From NCBI GenBank assembly GCA_964020975.1, contig OZ026623.1, positions 78,188,023 to 78,252,022 of the forward strand: a DNA stretch of 64,000 nucleotides. The letters run 5' to 3'. The notes under the pieces were generated by a model, which ran no database searches, was not told where the DNA came from, and saw nothing but the letters and a program-made list of their open reading frames with translations. The stretch comes from Hermodice carunculata (taxonomy: Eukaryota; Annelida; Polychaeta; Eunicida; Amphinomidae). This document shows, piece by piece, positions 21,291 through 32,245 of this stretch; position 1 is the stretch's first letter; every line of letters starts with the position of its first letter. Both the position numbers and the translations under genes were made by a program.

Positions 21291-22410
21291 GAAAAGTGTG
21301 TGATTGATGTCTAAAATGCAAACACTTGCAAACAAACCATATTGTTTGAGCCATGAGAACTTTGTTTTGTTTTTTTTTGGGGGGGGGGGGTGGTGTGTTT
21401 TTTTTTTCTTCTTTTTTTTTTTTGCTCATGATTTTTGCATTGGGTAACAGACAGTACTAGGCTAAAAGACCTTGCAGCTGCTTCGGCCAAGTTAGCTGCA
21501 CCCATGAAATATTTATCGCCAGCCTAGGCTACGTGTATTTGACGGCCACAGCCTGGACCGGCTGCGGACTGCTCAGCATGTAGGCTGTATCAAACATGAC
21601 ATGGTAGTGACCGCACCGAACTCGAAGCGAAGGCGAAGACCAGTGGCGAGGAGGCTAAGTGTATTTGACAGCCACAGCTTAGGGCTAGTCACTGAAGAGA
21701 ATAGAGGCCAAATTTAGAAGGGAAGAGAGAAAGTAGCCCTTATTAGGGCTCCCACGACCCTGCCAGGTGGCATCGACATCAGCAGGGGCTGTGGGTATGC
21801 CAAGCGCAAAGTTGCAACAGTGGGATACGGCTGAGTGTTTTTTTTTTTTTTTTTTTTTTGGTAAGAAAAGCCACCTGACTAGGTACTAAGCTAGTCAGGT
21901 CCGCGGCAGAGAAGAAGAGTGCCACAGTCTGTGGCACAGAATATTGTATTATCAGGAGGCCAAATTTATCTAATAACTATAACCGTTCCAACAGACATTA
22001 CTCGTGGACACATAAGAGTGCCATTATACGTATCGTGTTCCCGGCAAAGGATCAGTCAATGACAGCAATGAAGTTGTCAATGCTATCATACACTACCCAC
22101 ACAAAATGACAACATGTCAAGAGATACCGATACTTTCCACCATGATGGAGCAGTTCATTCCTCTTCGTTTCAACACATGGTAGAGCGATAATACGTGCAT
22201 TTGTGCAACACTCGCAGCAGACACTTGCATTACCGCCTGTGTTTTCGGCGATCCTGTTACTTATTGCACAACTTACCTTTCCTTTCCGTTCATTTATCGC
22301 GATCTGTGAATTAACTTAACCACTGAAAGGTTAAATTATCTTTACACCGTCATGGAAATATGTTATATGTTGCGCTACTTTCTGCCTGATGCAATGAATA
22401 CCATGATTTG
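21291..22410. other. Unassigned DNA with G- and T-runs and a small hairpin
   Basis: Contains poly-T/poly-G at 21364-21424, a poly-T run at 21840-21859, a partial duplication of TGTATTTGACGGCCACAGC (21534 and 21660), and a hairpin ACCTGACTAG...CTAGTCAGGT at 21873-21900. No gene is recognised. Confidence 0.5.
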
Positions 22411-22424
22411 CCACTAGATGGCGC
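22411..22424 (+). promoter_or_regulatory. CTCF-type binding motif
   Basis: CCACTAGATGGCGC fits the 14-position bilaterian CTCF core CCASYAGRKGGCRS at every position. It lies about 4.8 kb upstream of the EIF2B4 start codon in non-repetitive sequence. Sequence match only; occupancy is not known. Confidence 0.5.
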
Positions 22425-22493
22425 AAAATGTGATGTTACTGACGACATGACCGCTGACCTTGCTGCACAAAGACTGGCAACTCGAATGGAGCG

Positions 22494-22512
22494 GGAGGGG
22501 GGGGGGGGGGGG
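22494..22512 (+). repeat. Poly-G run
   Basis: Sixteen or more G interrupted once. Similar G runs occur at 2021, 3751, 9601, 10095, 10710 and 12001. Confidence 0.9.
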
Positions 22513-22627
22513 AAGGGGCCGAGGCACATACCCAACACCGGGGTGAGGGTGTGCCGCGGACATTTTTATACAATACCCCATCTTAATCCTACACCAGATG
22601 TAAAAAATTAACCCTTTCTTAATCCTG

Positions 22628-22632
22628 TAATG

Positions 22633-22694
<62 letters not shown>
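22628..22694. repeat. (TAA)n microsatellite
   Basis: About 22 perfect ATA/TAA units. Confidence 0.97.
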
Positions 22695-22695
<1 letters not shown>

Positions 22696-22699
22696 TGGC

Positions 22700-23509
22700 T
22701 CTCCGCTTATAAATGCGCCGCGGCCCTGTGTGACACAGGTGGCTAGGAAAATGTAAATGAAAGAAAGAAACAATAGATGAGATGGAGGAAACCATGGTTA
22801 TCCTAATCATGCAGCTGGTGCTGCCAAGTTTTCCTGGACCAGACTCCAGAGCCGAGGCAAAGGGTCCACCATATACTCTCTCACAGCTGTGTTGGGCCCC
22901 TGGCCCTGGATATATCTCCCAACACTCATCGCTTGTAGTCCCCCCCTCCCCCCCCCCCAAAAAAAAGACAGAAAAAACCTTCCCTCTCATACACCTCCCT
23001 GATACACCCTATCCCCGCCTCTAAGGCTGAGGCATTTCTCATGAATGTGTTGAAAGCAGTGCTGCACTGTCAGGACTTCCCCCCACAAGTGGATCCACTG
23101 TGCACAACTGCTTTCTTGCCTCCATTGACAAGAGAATCCCCTTTGAGGGGCAAGCCTGCTTGCCTGTATGCTTTTAATATGGGCACCTATCCAGGAACAA
23201 ACCTTGGGTGATGGGAAAATATGAACACATGTTCAGATAGCTGTGTATATGAAAAGAGTGTGGCAACTCAGCCGCAACAATGTTTACACAACAGTAAGAA
23301 AAGGGAAACTTATTACAGTAAATGAGGGCAATTTTGGGAAAACAAACCGCATTTCCTCGGTGAAATGTTAGCAAGAACCTGGTTCTGAGTTGAGTTTTTC
23401 AGAGTGTGCACATGCATAAATGACTGGTGAGAGCATGGTCACTGTTGACTATGCTGCTGCATGATACTGAGCAGACATTCCTCAATGTCAAAATGTACTC
23501 ATACATACA
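22700..23509. other. Unassigned intergenic DNA
   Basis: Includes a C-run/A-run at 22945-22968. No recognisable gene or element ends. Confidence 0.5.
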
Positions 23510-23985
23510 ATATTTCTTTATTCTCGGTTAAAAAAAATACAACAGTAGCGTCTCAGGCTAATGGAAGTAAACAAATAATTGACAATAATGACAAATAGAA
23601 GTAAACAATAGACAATAATAACAAGTAAGTGTAGATGGGATGTAAAGGGAAGGAAAAAAGTTCATGAGCACTGAAAATAAGAGGTCTCTTGTAAAAAGTC
23701 TAAGGCATTTCAATCTAAAAGAAGACCTCTTATGCAGATAAAACTTATGACCGACAATAAGAACATTTACATGAGAAGCCACACCACGATTTAATGGCCC
23801 TTTTAAAAGCACGAAGGTCGGTTAGTGAGGTTGTACTTCGAGGCAAATTATTCCATATTTTGGCACTTAAGTGTTTGAAGGAGTGAAGTCCCCATGATGT
23901 GCAGGTGTCAAAAACTGGGGAGGTAATTGCTTCAAAGGTGTCAGAATCACCTCTCCCTAAGCATAAAAAAAAAGTAAGCCACACC
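23510..23985 (-). pseudogene. LINE 3' fragment (ORF2 C-terminus and 3' UTR)
   Basis: The minus-strand frame at 23745-23984 reads WGLHSFKHLSAKIWNNLPRS and then LTDLRAFKRAIKSW. This is the 'hydrophobic...WN.LP....L..FK..LK' tail found at the C-terminus of CR1/L2/RTE-type ORF2 proteins. It is followed by about 230 bp of 3' UTR ending in AATAAAGAAATATT at about 23510. This is a 5'-truncated insertion, the usual fate of LINE copies. Confidence 0.65.
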
Positions 23986-23989
23986 TTGA

Positions 23990-25330
23990 AGATGTTAGTT
24001 TTATTCCCTTCTCTTTACAGTAGAGCATTCAGCACATAATGTCACATGATATTCCTATCCTAATCCAGGTGTGTACATTTTTGGGGCGCCTTTTCTAACC
24101 CTGGGAGTAATGAAAACATGGCCTTTCCCGCGGCACATACTCAGTACAATCCTACTTGGAAGTACCCCTCCCCCTCCCCCCCCCCCCGGGGGGCGGCAAG
24201 TGGGTGACGGGAGAAGGAGGAGGGAGAGGGTATGGGCGATGGCAGCATTGGAGGCGGGAAAGATTAGGGTGGACAGAAAAACCCCCAAAAACTTTACAAT
24301 CAAAACAAAGGGAAAAAACAATATATATGATATGCCGTATTGGATATTGTCAGTATTAGTTTTGCAATGATAGTATTATTCGATATAGCCTGTGTTTCTT
24401 GTAAAATTGTTTTATCGGATATTCAGTTCGGCCTACATGTCTTTAGTTCCACAACAGGTAAAAATGCAGACTCTTTGCTCTGCATTCAATAATAAAACAG
24501 GCTTTCAGCTTTATTCCTTATATTCTACAAAGGGCTACCAGATTTTGCCACAATACCGCTGACTCTTATCTAACTCTGACTCACACTTGCGGAGATGTCG
24601 CTTTTCCCGAATTTCCCCGGGAGTTTGGTATTTTTCGCTTAAGTAACAGAAACATCTTCATCTTATCAAAACCGACACATTTTTTAGTTTGTCCACGGCG
24701 TTACATTTAAATCTGCAGCGATTCAATAGAAAAACACATTTGCACTCTCAAAAAAAAACAAAAAAAAAAAAACTTGGGATTGTTTAGCATACAAGATCAA
24801 TTTGTGCAAGATATACAAACACACACAAAGTGTCACAGATAACGGCATATATATTTATACTAGTCTTTTATGAACATGACATTCTGTTGTCTGAAAATTG
24901 TCCTGACATAAAACGACATGGCAATTTCTTTTTTTTATCCACAGAGCGAAACAGAGCAAATAAGTTATTTCTGTGATAGTATTTTGTGTATATATATATA
25001 GCAATTGTTGTTTTGGTAGGCATAGCAAGTTTAAAAAACACAAGTAACGAGCAGAAACCTTGTGAAAAATTTCTACTATGATCATCATCATCATTGATTA
25101 TGTGTGCAAATTTTTGCCTGTTTTGTTTTCCTCAACGTTGTACGGTAATTTTGGAATGTTAAAACACGTCGCAATCCACGGTCATGGATGAAGCTAGTAG
25201 TGTCCTCATATGCTCCCGCAAAATTTGGCAATCGGAGGGTTCTGTATGAAAATTCTGCTCCAAAAGTAGGCCTATGTGGGTATGTTCTAATATTCGAGAG
25301 TGTCAGTGATTGTCACCTGCCTCACGAAAT
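23990..25330. other. Unassigned intergenic DNA
   Basis: Includes a C/G-run at 24164-24192 and A-rich tracts near 24750-24775. No gene is recognised. Confidence 0.5.
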
Positions 25331-25336
25331 GTGAGT

Positions 25337-25669
25337 TTCTTCTTCGTCTTCGTCTTCGTCTTCGTCTTCGTCTTCGTCTTCGTCTTCGTCTTCGTCTTCG
25401 TCTTCGTCTTCGTCTTCGTCTTCGTCTTCGTCTTCGTCTTCGTCTTCGTCTTCGTCTTCGTCTTCGTCTTCGTCTTCGTCTTCGTCTTCGTCTTCGTCTT
25501 CGTCTTCGTCTTCGTCTTCGTCTTCGTCTTCGTCTTCGTCTTCGTCTTCGTCTTCGTCTTCGTCTTCGTCTTCGTCTTCGTCTTCGTCTTCGTCTTCGTC
25601 TTCGTCTTCGTCTTCGTCTTCGTCTTCGTCTTCGTCTTCGTCTTCGTCTTCGTCTTCGTCTTCGTCTTA
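25337..25669. repeat. (TCTTCG)n hexanucleotide microsatellite, about 55 units
   Basis: Near-perfect CTTCGT hexamers for about 333 bp, a CpG-bearing derivative of the CTT motif. All six frames are open (Leu-Arg, Phe-Val, Lys-Thr repeats), which is an artefact. Confidence 0.97.
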
Positions 25670-25917
25670 TTGGGTGCACGGTTGGCCGAGCTGAAACACG
25701 CTCGCCTTTCACCGCTGCGGCCCGGGTTCGATTCACGACCGGGAAGCATGTGGAAAGAGTTCCTACCACTCTGACTGTGCACGGTGGTTTTCTCCGAGTC
25801 CTTCGGTTTCCTCCACCAAACATGTAGGTAGGAAGTATACGCCACGATCTGTGCCATGGAGAGTGATTAATATAGGCTTGGCCTGCTTCGCAATCCATGT
25901 AAAAGATATGGGTCTAT
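25670..25917 (+). repeat. tRNA-derived SINE
   Basis: The head has Pol III boxes: A box TTGGCCGAGCTG (about 25682) and B box GGTTCGATTC (about 25725). The body contains GGTTTTCTCCGAGTCC (about 25786) followed by TCGGTTTCCTCC, a core shared by many invertebrate tRNA SINEs. The 3' end runs directly into a (CTT)n tract at 25918. It depends on a partner LINE for mobility; none is identified here. Confidence 0.8.
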
Positions 25918-26242
25918 ACTCTTCTTCTTCTTCTTCTTCTTCTTCTTCTTCTTCTTCTTCTTCTTCTTCTTCTTCTTCTTCTTCTTCTTCTTCTTCTTCT
26001 TCTTCTTCTTCTTCTTCTTCTTCTTCTTCTTCTTCTTCTTCTTCTTCTTCTTCTTCTTCTTCTTCTTCTTCTTCTTCTTCTTCTTCTTCTTCTTCTTCTT
26101 CTTCTTCTTCTTCTTCTTCTTCTTCTTCTTCTTCTTCTTCTTCTTCTTCTTCTTCTTCTTCTTCTTCTTCTTCTTCTTCTTCTTCTTCTTCTTCTTCTTC
26201 TTCTTCTTCTTCTTCTTCTTCTTCTTCTTCTTCTTCTTCTTG
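25918..26242. repeat. (CTT)n microsatellite, about 108 units
   Basis: Uninterrupted TTC/CTT triplets immediately 3' of the SINE, probably grown from its tail. Open frames of poly-Ser are artefacts. Confidence 0.97.
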
Positions 26243-26640
26243 TGAGCTATTATGGTAGCCTATGTTCTACTTTTACTGCATAGCTGCACTGGAGGAACAG
26301 TTTGATTTAACGATTGTAAATATTTATATCTTAACGATGTATTTGCCAAACGCTATCAGAAAGTCACTTGAACTTTTGAAGTGATGCACGACAATACTGC
26401 GGATGAGACGGCGAATGCCGACGCACGTGGCGAGAAGGGCGCTGATTATTTGTCGCAGCAGATACGGAGACAGATGTGAGGCTTGAAGAGAAGCACGGAG
26501 AAAAAAGGAAGCAGGTGCTATCTTTCCCCTGCCCGTCTCTACTACTTGTTGACCAGTTTCAGCCAAAAAGGGTTATTCACAAATGTTTGTAGGATGTATT
26601 GTGTGCTGACGAATCTGTCCGATCTGTGGAATTGGTCATT
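26243..26640. other. Possible LINE 5' region, otherwise unassigned
   Basis: GC-richer than its surroundings and lies directly upstream of the ORF1 relic at 26.64 kb, so it may be that element's 5' UTR. No motif proves this. Confidence 0.35.
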
Positions 26641-26823
26641 CATAGAGGGATAGGCCGAAAATAAAGCCCAGGTTGGTATTGCATCACAAACATACGAGGC
26701 TTATCCGACCCAACTGGAAAACACAGACAAAGATTTAAACGAACTAAAAGAAAACTTGAAATCTGTCAACGCTATGCTCGAGGAAAGATACAAAGATTTT
26801 GATGAGCTTAAAATACCTAAGGT

Positions 26824-27413
26824 CCAAATTAGCTAGTACCGTCGGTAGCCGCTGAAGCGCCAGGGTCATTTCGCGGTGCACCTTGCGGCAGGTTAGGTCG
26901 TTTCAATATAGCAGCCATATTGCGCCATAGTTAAAATACAGGGAAATGACATCGCAAAGTTGATCGTTCTTTTCCAACGTCCTACGGAAGTATTTACAAG
27001 CTACAGTGACAGTCTACAATTGCAAAGTTCCTGACTCTAAGCCAGACACAAGAAAACTGGATTAATTGGATAAATTGGATAAATACCCCTGGATGCAGGG
27101 GAGAGCTTTCCACAGTTTTCCTCCAGAGAAACATAGAAACGACAGGAGTGGTTGAATATGGTGAAAAGACCAGAATATTATGAACCATTAGGCAAATTTG
27201 ACAGAATTTGTTCAAGACATTTGTTGGATGTAAATGTCCGAAATTTCCGTGTAACAACTGGACGATTGCAAAAAAACAAAGCACAACAAACCGATGGCAG
27301 AACCGTGTGATACGGCCGAGGATCGATTGACCTACCCAGCAACGGAGAAAGGCCAGTTGCCAGGGTGCGATCGCTGCGTTGCAGCGGTAACTCACAGTAC
27401 CAGCTAATTTGCA
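26824..27413 (+). mobile_element. P-like DNA transposon with THAP domain, non-autonomous
   Basis: The left end is CCAAATTAGCTAGTACCGTC. The right end, on the other strand, is TGCAAATTAGCTGGTACTGT. The similarity continues inward through the GCCGCTG region, about 45 bp in all. It is flanked by CCTAAGGT (26816-26823) and CCAAAGCT (27414-27421), an 8-bp duplication with 6 of 8 matching. Eight-base duplications and a THAP domain are both traits of the P-element superfamily. It carries only the THAP part and no transposase core. Confidence 0.65.
27009..27310 (+). pseudogene. THAP zinc-finger domain relic
   Basis: The C2CH layout is visible. The start is TVYNCKVPDSKPDT, with the second Cys replaced by Ser. 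The middle is RKRQEWLNMVKRPEYYEPLG. The CX2H pair is in FDRICSRHLLDVNVRNFRV. The frame has at least one in-frame stop and at least one shift, so it is not functional. In P-type transposases this domain binds the element's own end repeats. Here it is all that is left of the coding part. Confidence 0.6.
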
Positions 27414-27590
27414 CCAAAGCTATTATGTGAGCAACTTACGATGGACCACAATAACGTGGAATACTATGGCCGAAGAATAAGCCTTCGATTCGATTTTTAG
27501 CAAGATGCCTGAAGAGAGCCGGGAAAATACCTGATACGTGGAGGAATGATGGCAAGATCAAGATAAAAGTCAGGCTCCCCAACACTGGCG

Positions 27591-27751
<161 letters not shown>

Positions 27752-27832
27752 TTATTCGGAAAACTACCCCTTTACAGCGGGGGCATCAATGGAACGGGGT
27801 TTATTCCATGATGCGTCCAAGTATACTACAAG
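27752..27832 (-). repeat. LINE 3'-end fragment
   Basis: Read on the minus strand: TACTTGGACGCATCATGGAA ... GGGTAGTTTTCCGAATAAA, then the (TTA)n tail. Nearly identical to 28146-28225, the inferred 3' end of the large LINE. A 5'-truncated sister insertion. Confidence 0.7.
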
Positions 27833-28541
27833 AAGCCGTCTATATTACAAAGTAAGGATTTGTGTGTGGTAGGGCTGTATCTACGTTCAGCATTGAGCAG
27901 TACGTGGAACAGCATCCATTTACCATTTTGGAATTTACTTTTTACATGTGCATGCAACCATCAATAGGCTTCTCATAGCTCCATGTATATATACATATAT
28001 ATTGTCCATTACATTCTTTTGACAAATTAACCTTCCCTTAACACTAATCACACATACATTTTGGATGCTACCTCTTCAAAATACCAAATCGCGAATTCCG
28101 CACCCAATGCCAAAGGTTTGTAAATAATAAATAAATAAATAATTTTATCAGGAAAACTACCCCTTTACACCGGGGGCATCGATGGAACAGGGTGTATTCC
28201 ATGATGCGTCCAAGTATCTTACCCATTTAAAGTTTGCTTTCAACCGGTGTAACCAATCATCAATATCATAGTTTTGTCCCCCGCGCTAAAACTAGAGATA
28301 AACCACTCATTGGGAGAAAACTCTAGAAAGCGTAAGGACAAGTACATCGTGCACTTTTGGTTTACAATGTAGAAAATAAATGTTTATCATCGTCATAATT
28401 ACAATGTATAAAATTAAAGTACACTTCAAAATAGATAAAACTTATATACAATATAGGAGCTCCATTTAAAATCTATGGAATCTGCACCTTACAGGGAGCT
28501 GTACAACTCTATTTCTTTACTGTGAACAGGCACAGTTGAAG

Positions 28542-28545
<4 letters not shown>

Positions 28546-28600
<55 letters not shown>

Positions 28601-28635
28601 CATGTGTGTATATATACATACACACACACATACAC
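28546..28635. repeat. (TA)n and (CA)n-rich microsatellite in the LINE 3' UTR
   Basis: About 24 TA units, then TACATACACACACACATACACACA. Confidence 0.95.
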
Positions 28636-28680
28636 ACACATACACATTAGCTTGTATATCACAGTTAATTTTTCAAGAAT

Positions 28681-31600
28681 CTACACAGAAATGTCACAGC
28701 CAGCACCTTCAAGAGCTACCATACGGCAACGCCATGCTTCTTTTAGGAAAGTTTTACAAGCACTGTCAAATATATCATTAGCAGCATGGTCATAATTGAA
28801 TGATATTCCAAACAGTAGCGTAAATTTCGTAGTTAAGGAAGAGCGAGTAAAATGTTCCCATACATGGGTATAACCATGTTCCAACAGGCATTTTTCCAAA
28901 TTTCGCCAAATCTTAATTCTTAATTCCTTGGAGTGTTCACATGTGAAAGTGAAATGAAATAAATCTTCTATACCTTGATTACATAGTTTACAAATTCCGT
29001 TGGACAAATTCCATCTCTGTAATGTTTCTTCCAATCCTAGACATCCGGTTCTAGCCATAAATTTAAGTCTAGTGCCCTTGAAGTCATTTACCTGGAACAT
29101 GTATCTCTCCCCAAGCGTGGAATACTTAATCAATTTGTAATATGACAAGGAGGACATTTCATCGATATCTTTAAAAAAGTCATATACGTAGTTTTGCGTG
29201 GACAACTTACAAAAAGGATATATCCAGTCACCAGTATCTCTGCAATTTACATTATCTAATCCAGCCTCGGACAAGATTGTGGATATCTGTGACATGTATG
29301 GCCAGCAAGATTTATGACCGGACTGAAAATTTGTTTGTAAGTCACAAAGTACTCGTTTACACAGTCTGTTTGCTGGAATGTTATACTTTACATGATGATA
29401 ATATTTTACTCTCTGTTTATTCAAGATGGTTATCAGTGGTAGCCAGCCAAACTCCCCTAGTGTTGCCACCATTGCAGGGGTACCTCTTACTTGTAGAATA
29501 GCTCGTGCCACCGTGTACTGGAATGATCTTACAATACTTGTGCTTTCCTTTGTATTGTTAAACCATACTGCACTGCCATGTGAGAGTGAAGGCATTATTA
29601 GGCTTTTCCAGAGACTGTCACCAAACGTTACTCTATTTATATTGTCTTGCGATGAGAGAATACTACATATATATCCATTTAAGCGACTAAGTTTACCTTT
29701 CAAGTGTTGCTTTATGTGTGGAGAGTCTTGTAATGACTGGGCAAATATAATACCTAAATATTTATACATAGTGCATTCTTCAAGTGTCAACGTTCCCAAA
29801 AACCATTTCCTTGTCATATCCATTTTTTTACCTATTACCATAACTTTTGATTTTGTGTCATTAAATTTCATTCCCCATTTTATAGCAAATCTATGTGCAA
29901 TATTAAGCATTTCCTGTAGTTGTTTATCATCATTTGCCATCAGAACAATGTCATCTGCATAAAGTAAGGCGGGAATAAGTTCCTCATGATAGGTTATTCC
30001 TAACCTCTGCTCATTAAGCATAAAGGGCAGATCATTCATGACAATAGAAAATAGCGTGGGTGATAGAATGCATCCTTGTTTCACACCATTTACACTTTCG
30101 TACCAATTACTTTCAAAAGGACCAAATATAACTTTGTTTTCCACCTTCTCGTACAATCTATGTACTAGTCGCCATGTTTTACCTTGAATTCCACTATTCC
30201 ACAGTTCGCACATCATCCGATTTCTGTTTACCGTATCAAAAGCTTTGCTGATATCAAGAAATGCTAACCATGTTTTCTCTTTTCTGTCCTTTCTTAAACT
30301 ACATAGACCTTTGAGACTAAAGTAGTGATCTTCTAACCTAAGACCTTGTCTATATGCACCTTGCCGTTCACCAAAGGTTTCCTGTTCCTCATAGAAAGAC
30401 ATCATTTGTGTTTCAAGCATGGATGCAAACACTTTATATACATTAGAAGTAATTGTAATTCCTCTATAATTGCTGAGTAGCTCTGGCTTACCGTCTTTAT
30501 ATATTGGTTTAATATAACCTTTTGACCAATCGTCTGGGAAGCTTTCTAGTATTTTACATAGCTTAAATATTTTCGTAAGTAAGTCAACAATTGCCTCACC
30601 GCCATGCTTTAAAAATTCGTTTGGTATATTATCGATACCACAGGCTATACCGTTCTTTAGTTTGCTAATGGCATTCCAGGTAGCATTTTCATCTATTACT
30701 ATATCTGTGAGGCCAGACATGTCTACTTTATCTCCGTCACAAGAAAGATGTTCCATCAAAGTATTGTTTAGGTCTTTATCACCTGTCGGTGACCCAGAAT
30801 TTCCCAAATTTTTCCAATATGTACCTAATATTTCACTGATTCTCTTCGGATCGTTAATAATTTTGCTTTTGTCATTAGGGTCGCAGATTTTTAGGGGATG
30901 TCCATTATTTCCATTCAAACGTTTCAGCATTCGCCAATATGAACGTGTGTTTTTCGTTCCTTTTCTAGAATTTAAAGAGATAACTTTTATTTTATTTTGG
31001 ACTTTAATGGTTTTGATTTTTTCGTGAACATCTCGCTTTCTGCGCAAATATTCTTGCCAAAGTTCTTGCAAAATTTCTGGGTCACAAGCTTCTTTGCCTG
31101 CCCAATACCTGTAGAACCTATTTGCCGTTCTACGATTTTGAATGAGTTTCTTAGTTTCTTTGTCACACACATGCTTTTTATCGTCTTTTATTTCTTTTTT
31201 ACCGACATATTGTTCACCAACTTCTGTAACAATCTGCTTCCATCCTAGCCATGTTTGGTTAATAGGTTGGGAAAGGTCACACTCGAAGTTTGCAAATTTA
31301 GCAGATAAAGCTAGTCTGAAAGCACTCCAGTCTTTTACCTCATTGATTTTCCACTTCATGATATTTTTTACCAGGGGGGCATTGTTTTTACACTCGGAAG
31401 AGTTAAACGAAACACATATTGTATTGTGATCACTGCCTAAGTCATAATCACCAACTTCATCAATGATGACACTGTCTATGTTATTTTCCAGAGAGGAGCT
31501 TATAAGTGCATAGTCAATAGTGGTCTTGGTGCTACCTCTATGCCACGTATATTTTCCAGTGCATAGGGGAGATTTGTTTAAAACTTTCATATCAGCTGTC

Positions 31601-31920
31601 TCTATCAGTTTTTCTAGCAGGTCGCCATTAAAACTTGCTTTACCTTCAACACGATACTCTCCTATTTTACCGTTGAAATCTCCCAACAAAATACAATGGT
31701 GACCCTTAGATTGCAATTGGCTGATATTTTCGATCAGTTCAGTCATAAGAAAGGAACTATTATCTTTATCTATTCCATCGTTAGGAAAGTAAGTTACCCC
31801 GACCATAAAAATATTCTGTCCAGCTTTGACCTTTATCCATAAACGCTCAAATTCATCATTTTTCGAGTCGAAAACATTGTTATCTAGAACTTCAATACTT
31901 TTGCTAATTAGAGAGACCTA
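28681..31920 (-). CDS. LINE ORF2: AP endonuclease (C-terminal part), reverse transcriptase, C-terminal CCHC
   Basis: An uninterrupted frame of more than 1,040 residues ends at TAG 28681-28683. Numbering from the Met at 31806: endonuclease motifs LLGDFNGKIG (about 40) and DLGSDHNTI (about 123). RT motifs are KLKNGIACGIDNIPNEF (about 380), IYKDGKPELLSNYRGI (about 435), AFLDISKAFDTVN (about 515) and the catalytic LLYADDIVLMA (about 615). A C-terminal CX2C-X8-H-X5-C (CKLCNQG...HFTFTC) is near 937. The frame continues upstream of that Met to about 31915, where it meets the N-terminal endonuclease piece in another frame. The protein nicks target DNA and primes reverse transcription of its own RNA. 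No in-frame stop interrupts it, so the enzyme core may be intact. Confidence 0.88.
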
Positions 31921-32245
31921 AACCACCTCCTGTCTTTTTCACAGTGCTCCTCCTTGTTTTGCCTAACCACTTATATTGAGGATGTATATTCTCAAATATT
32001 ATGTCATGATCAGATTGGTGGAACGTTTCAACCATTGCATACATAGAAAAGTGTTCTTTTTCCAGTAAATGAGACAATTCACATCGTTTGGCTAAACCTA
32101 AATTTTGCACATTACAGTATGCTAGTCTAATTTTCTTATACACTTTCCTTAACTTACGCTGCTTACCTCGGCGATGGCGTTTTGTCTTATTTTTGGTAGG
32201 CTCCCTAGTGCTGGTCTTGGAGGCCCTACCTTCTTTGCCACACCT
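31904..32245 (-). CDS. LINE ORF2 N-terminus (start of AP endonuclease), one frameshift from the rest
   Basis: This frame opens straight after the ORF1 stop and reads RCGKEGRASKTS... and then VYKKIRLAYCNVQNLGLAK and the endonuclease Glu region MYAMVETFHQSDH. It runs to KKTGGGLGLSN and a stop. The next frame continues with VSLISKSIEVL, so a single one-base shift near 31910-31920 separates the two pieces. The likely native start is a Met in the basic linker (32143). Confidence 0.75.
   Translation of the reverse strand, partial: RCGKEGRASKTSTREPTKNKTKRHRRGKQRKLRKVYKKIRLAYCNVQNLGLAKRCELSHLLEKEHFSMYAMVETFHQSDHDIIFENIHPQYKWLGKTRRSTVKKTGGGLGLSN

Noticed and set aside
25670-25760. A functional tRNA gene
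   Set aside because: A and B boxes are present, but the acceptor arms do not pair and a SINE body follows.
25287-26258. Long open frames (Leu-Arg, Phe-Val, Lys-Thr, poly-Arg, poly-Ser)
   Set aside because: Translations of the (TCTTCG)n and (CTT)n microsatellites; all frames are open because the unit length is a multiple of three without stops.
29277-31702. Several plus-strand open frames across the LINE
   Set aside because: Antisense shadows of the LINE ORF2 frame.
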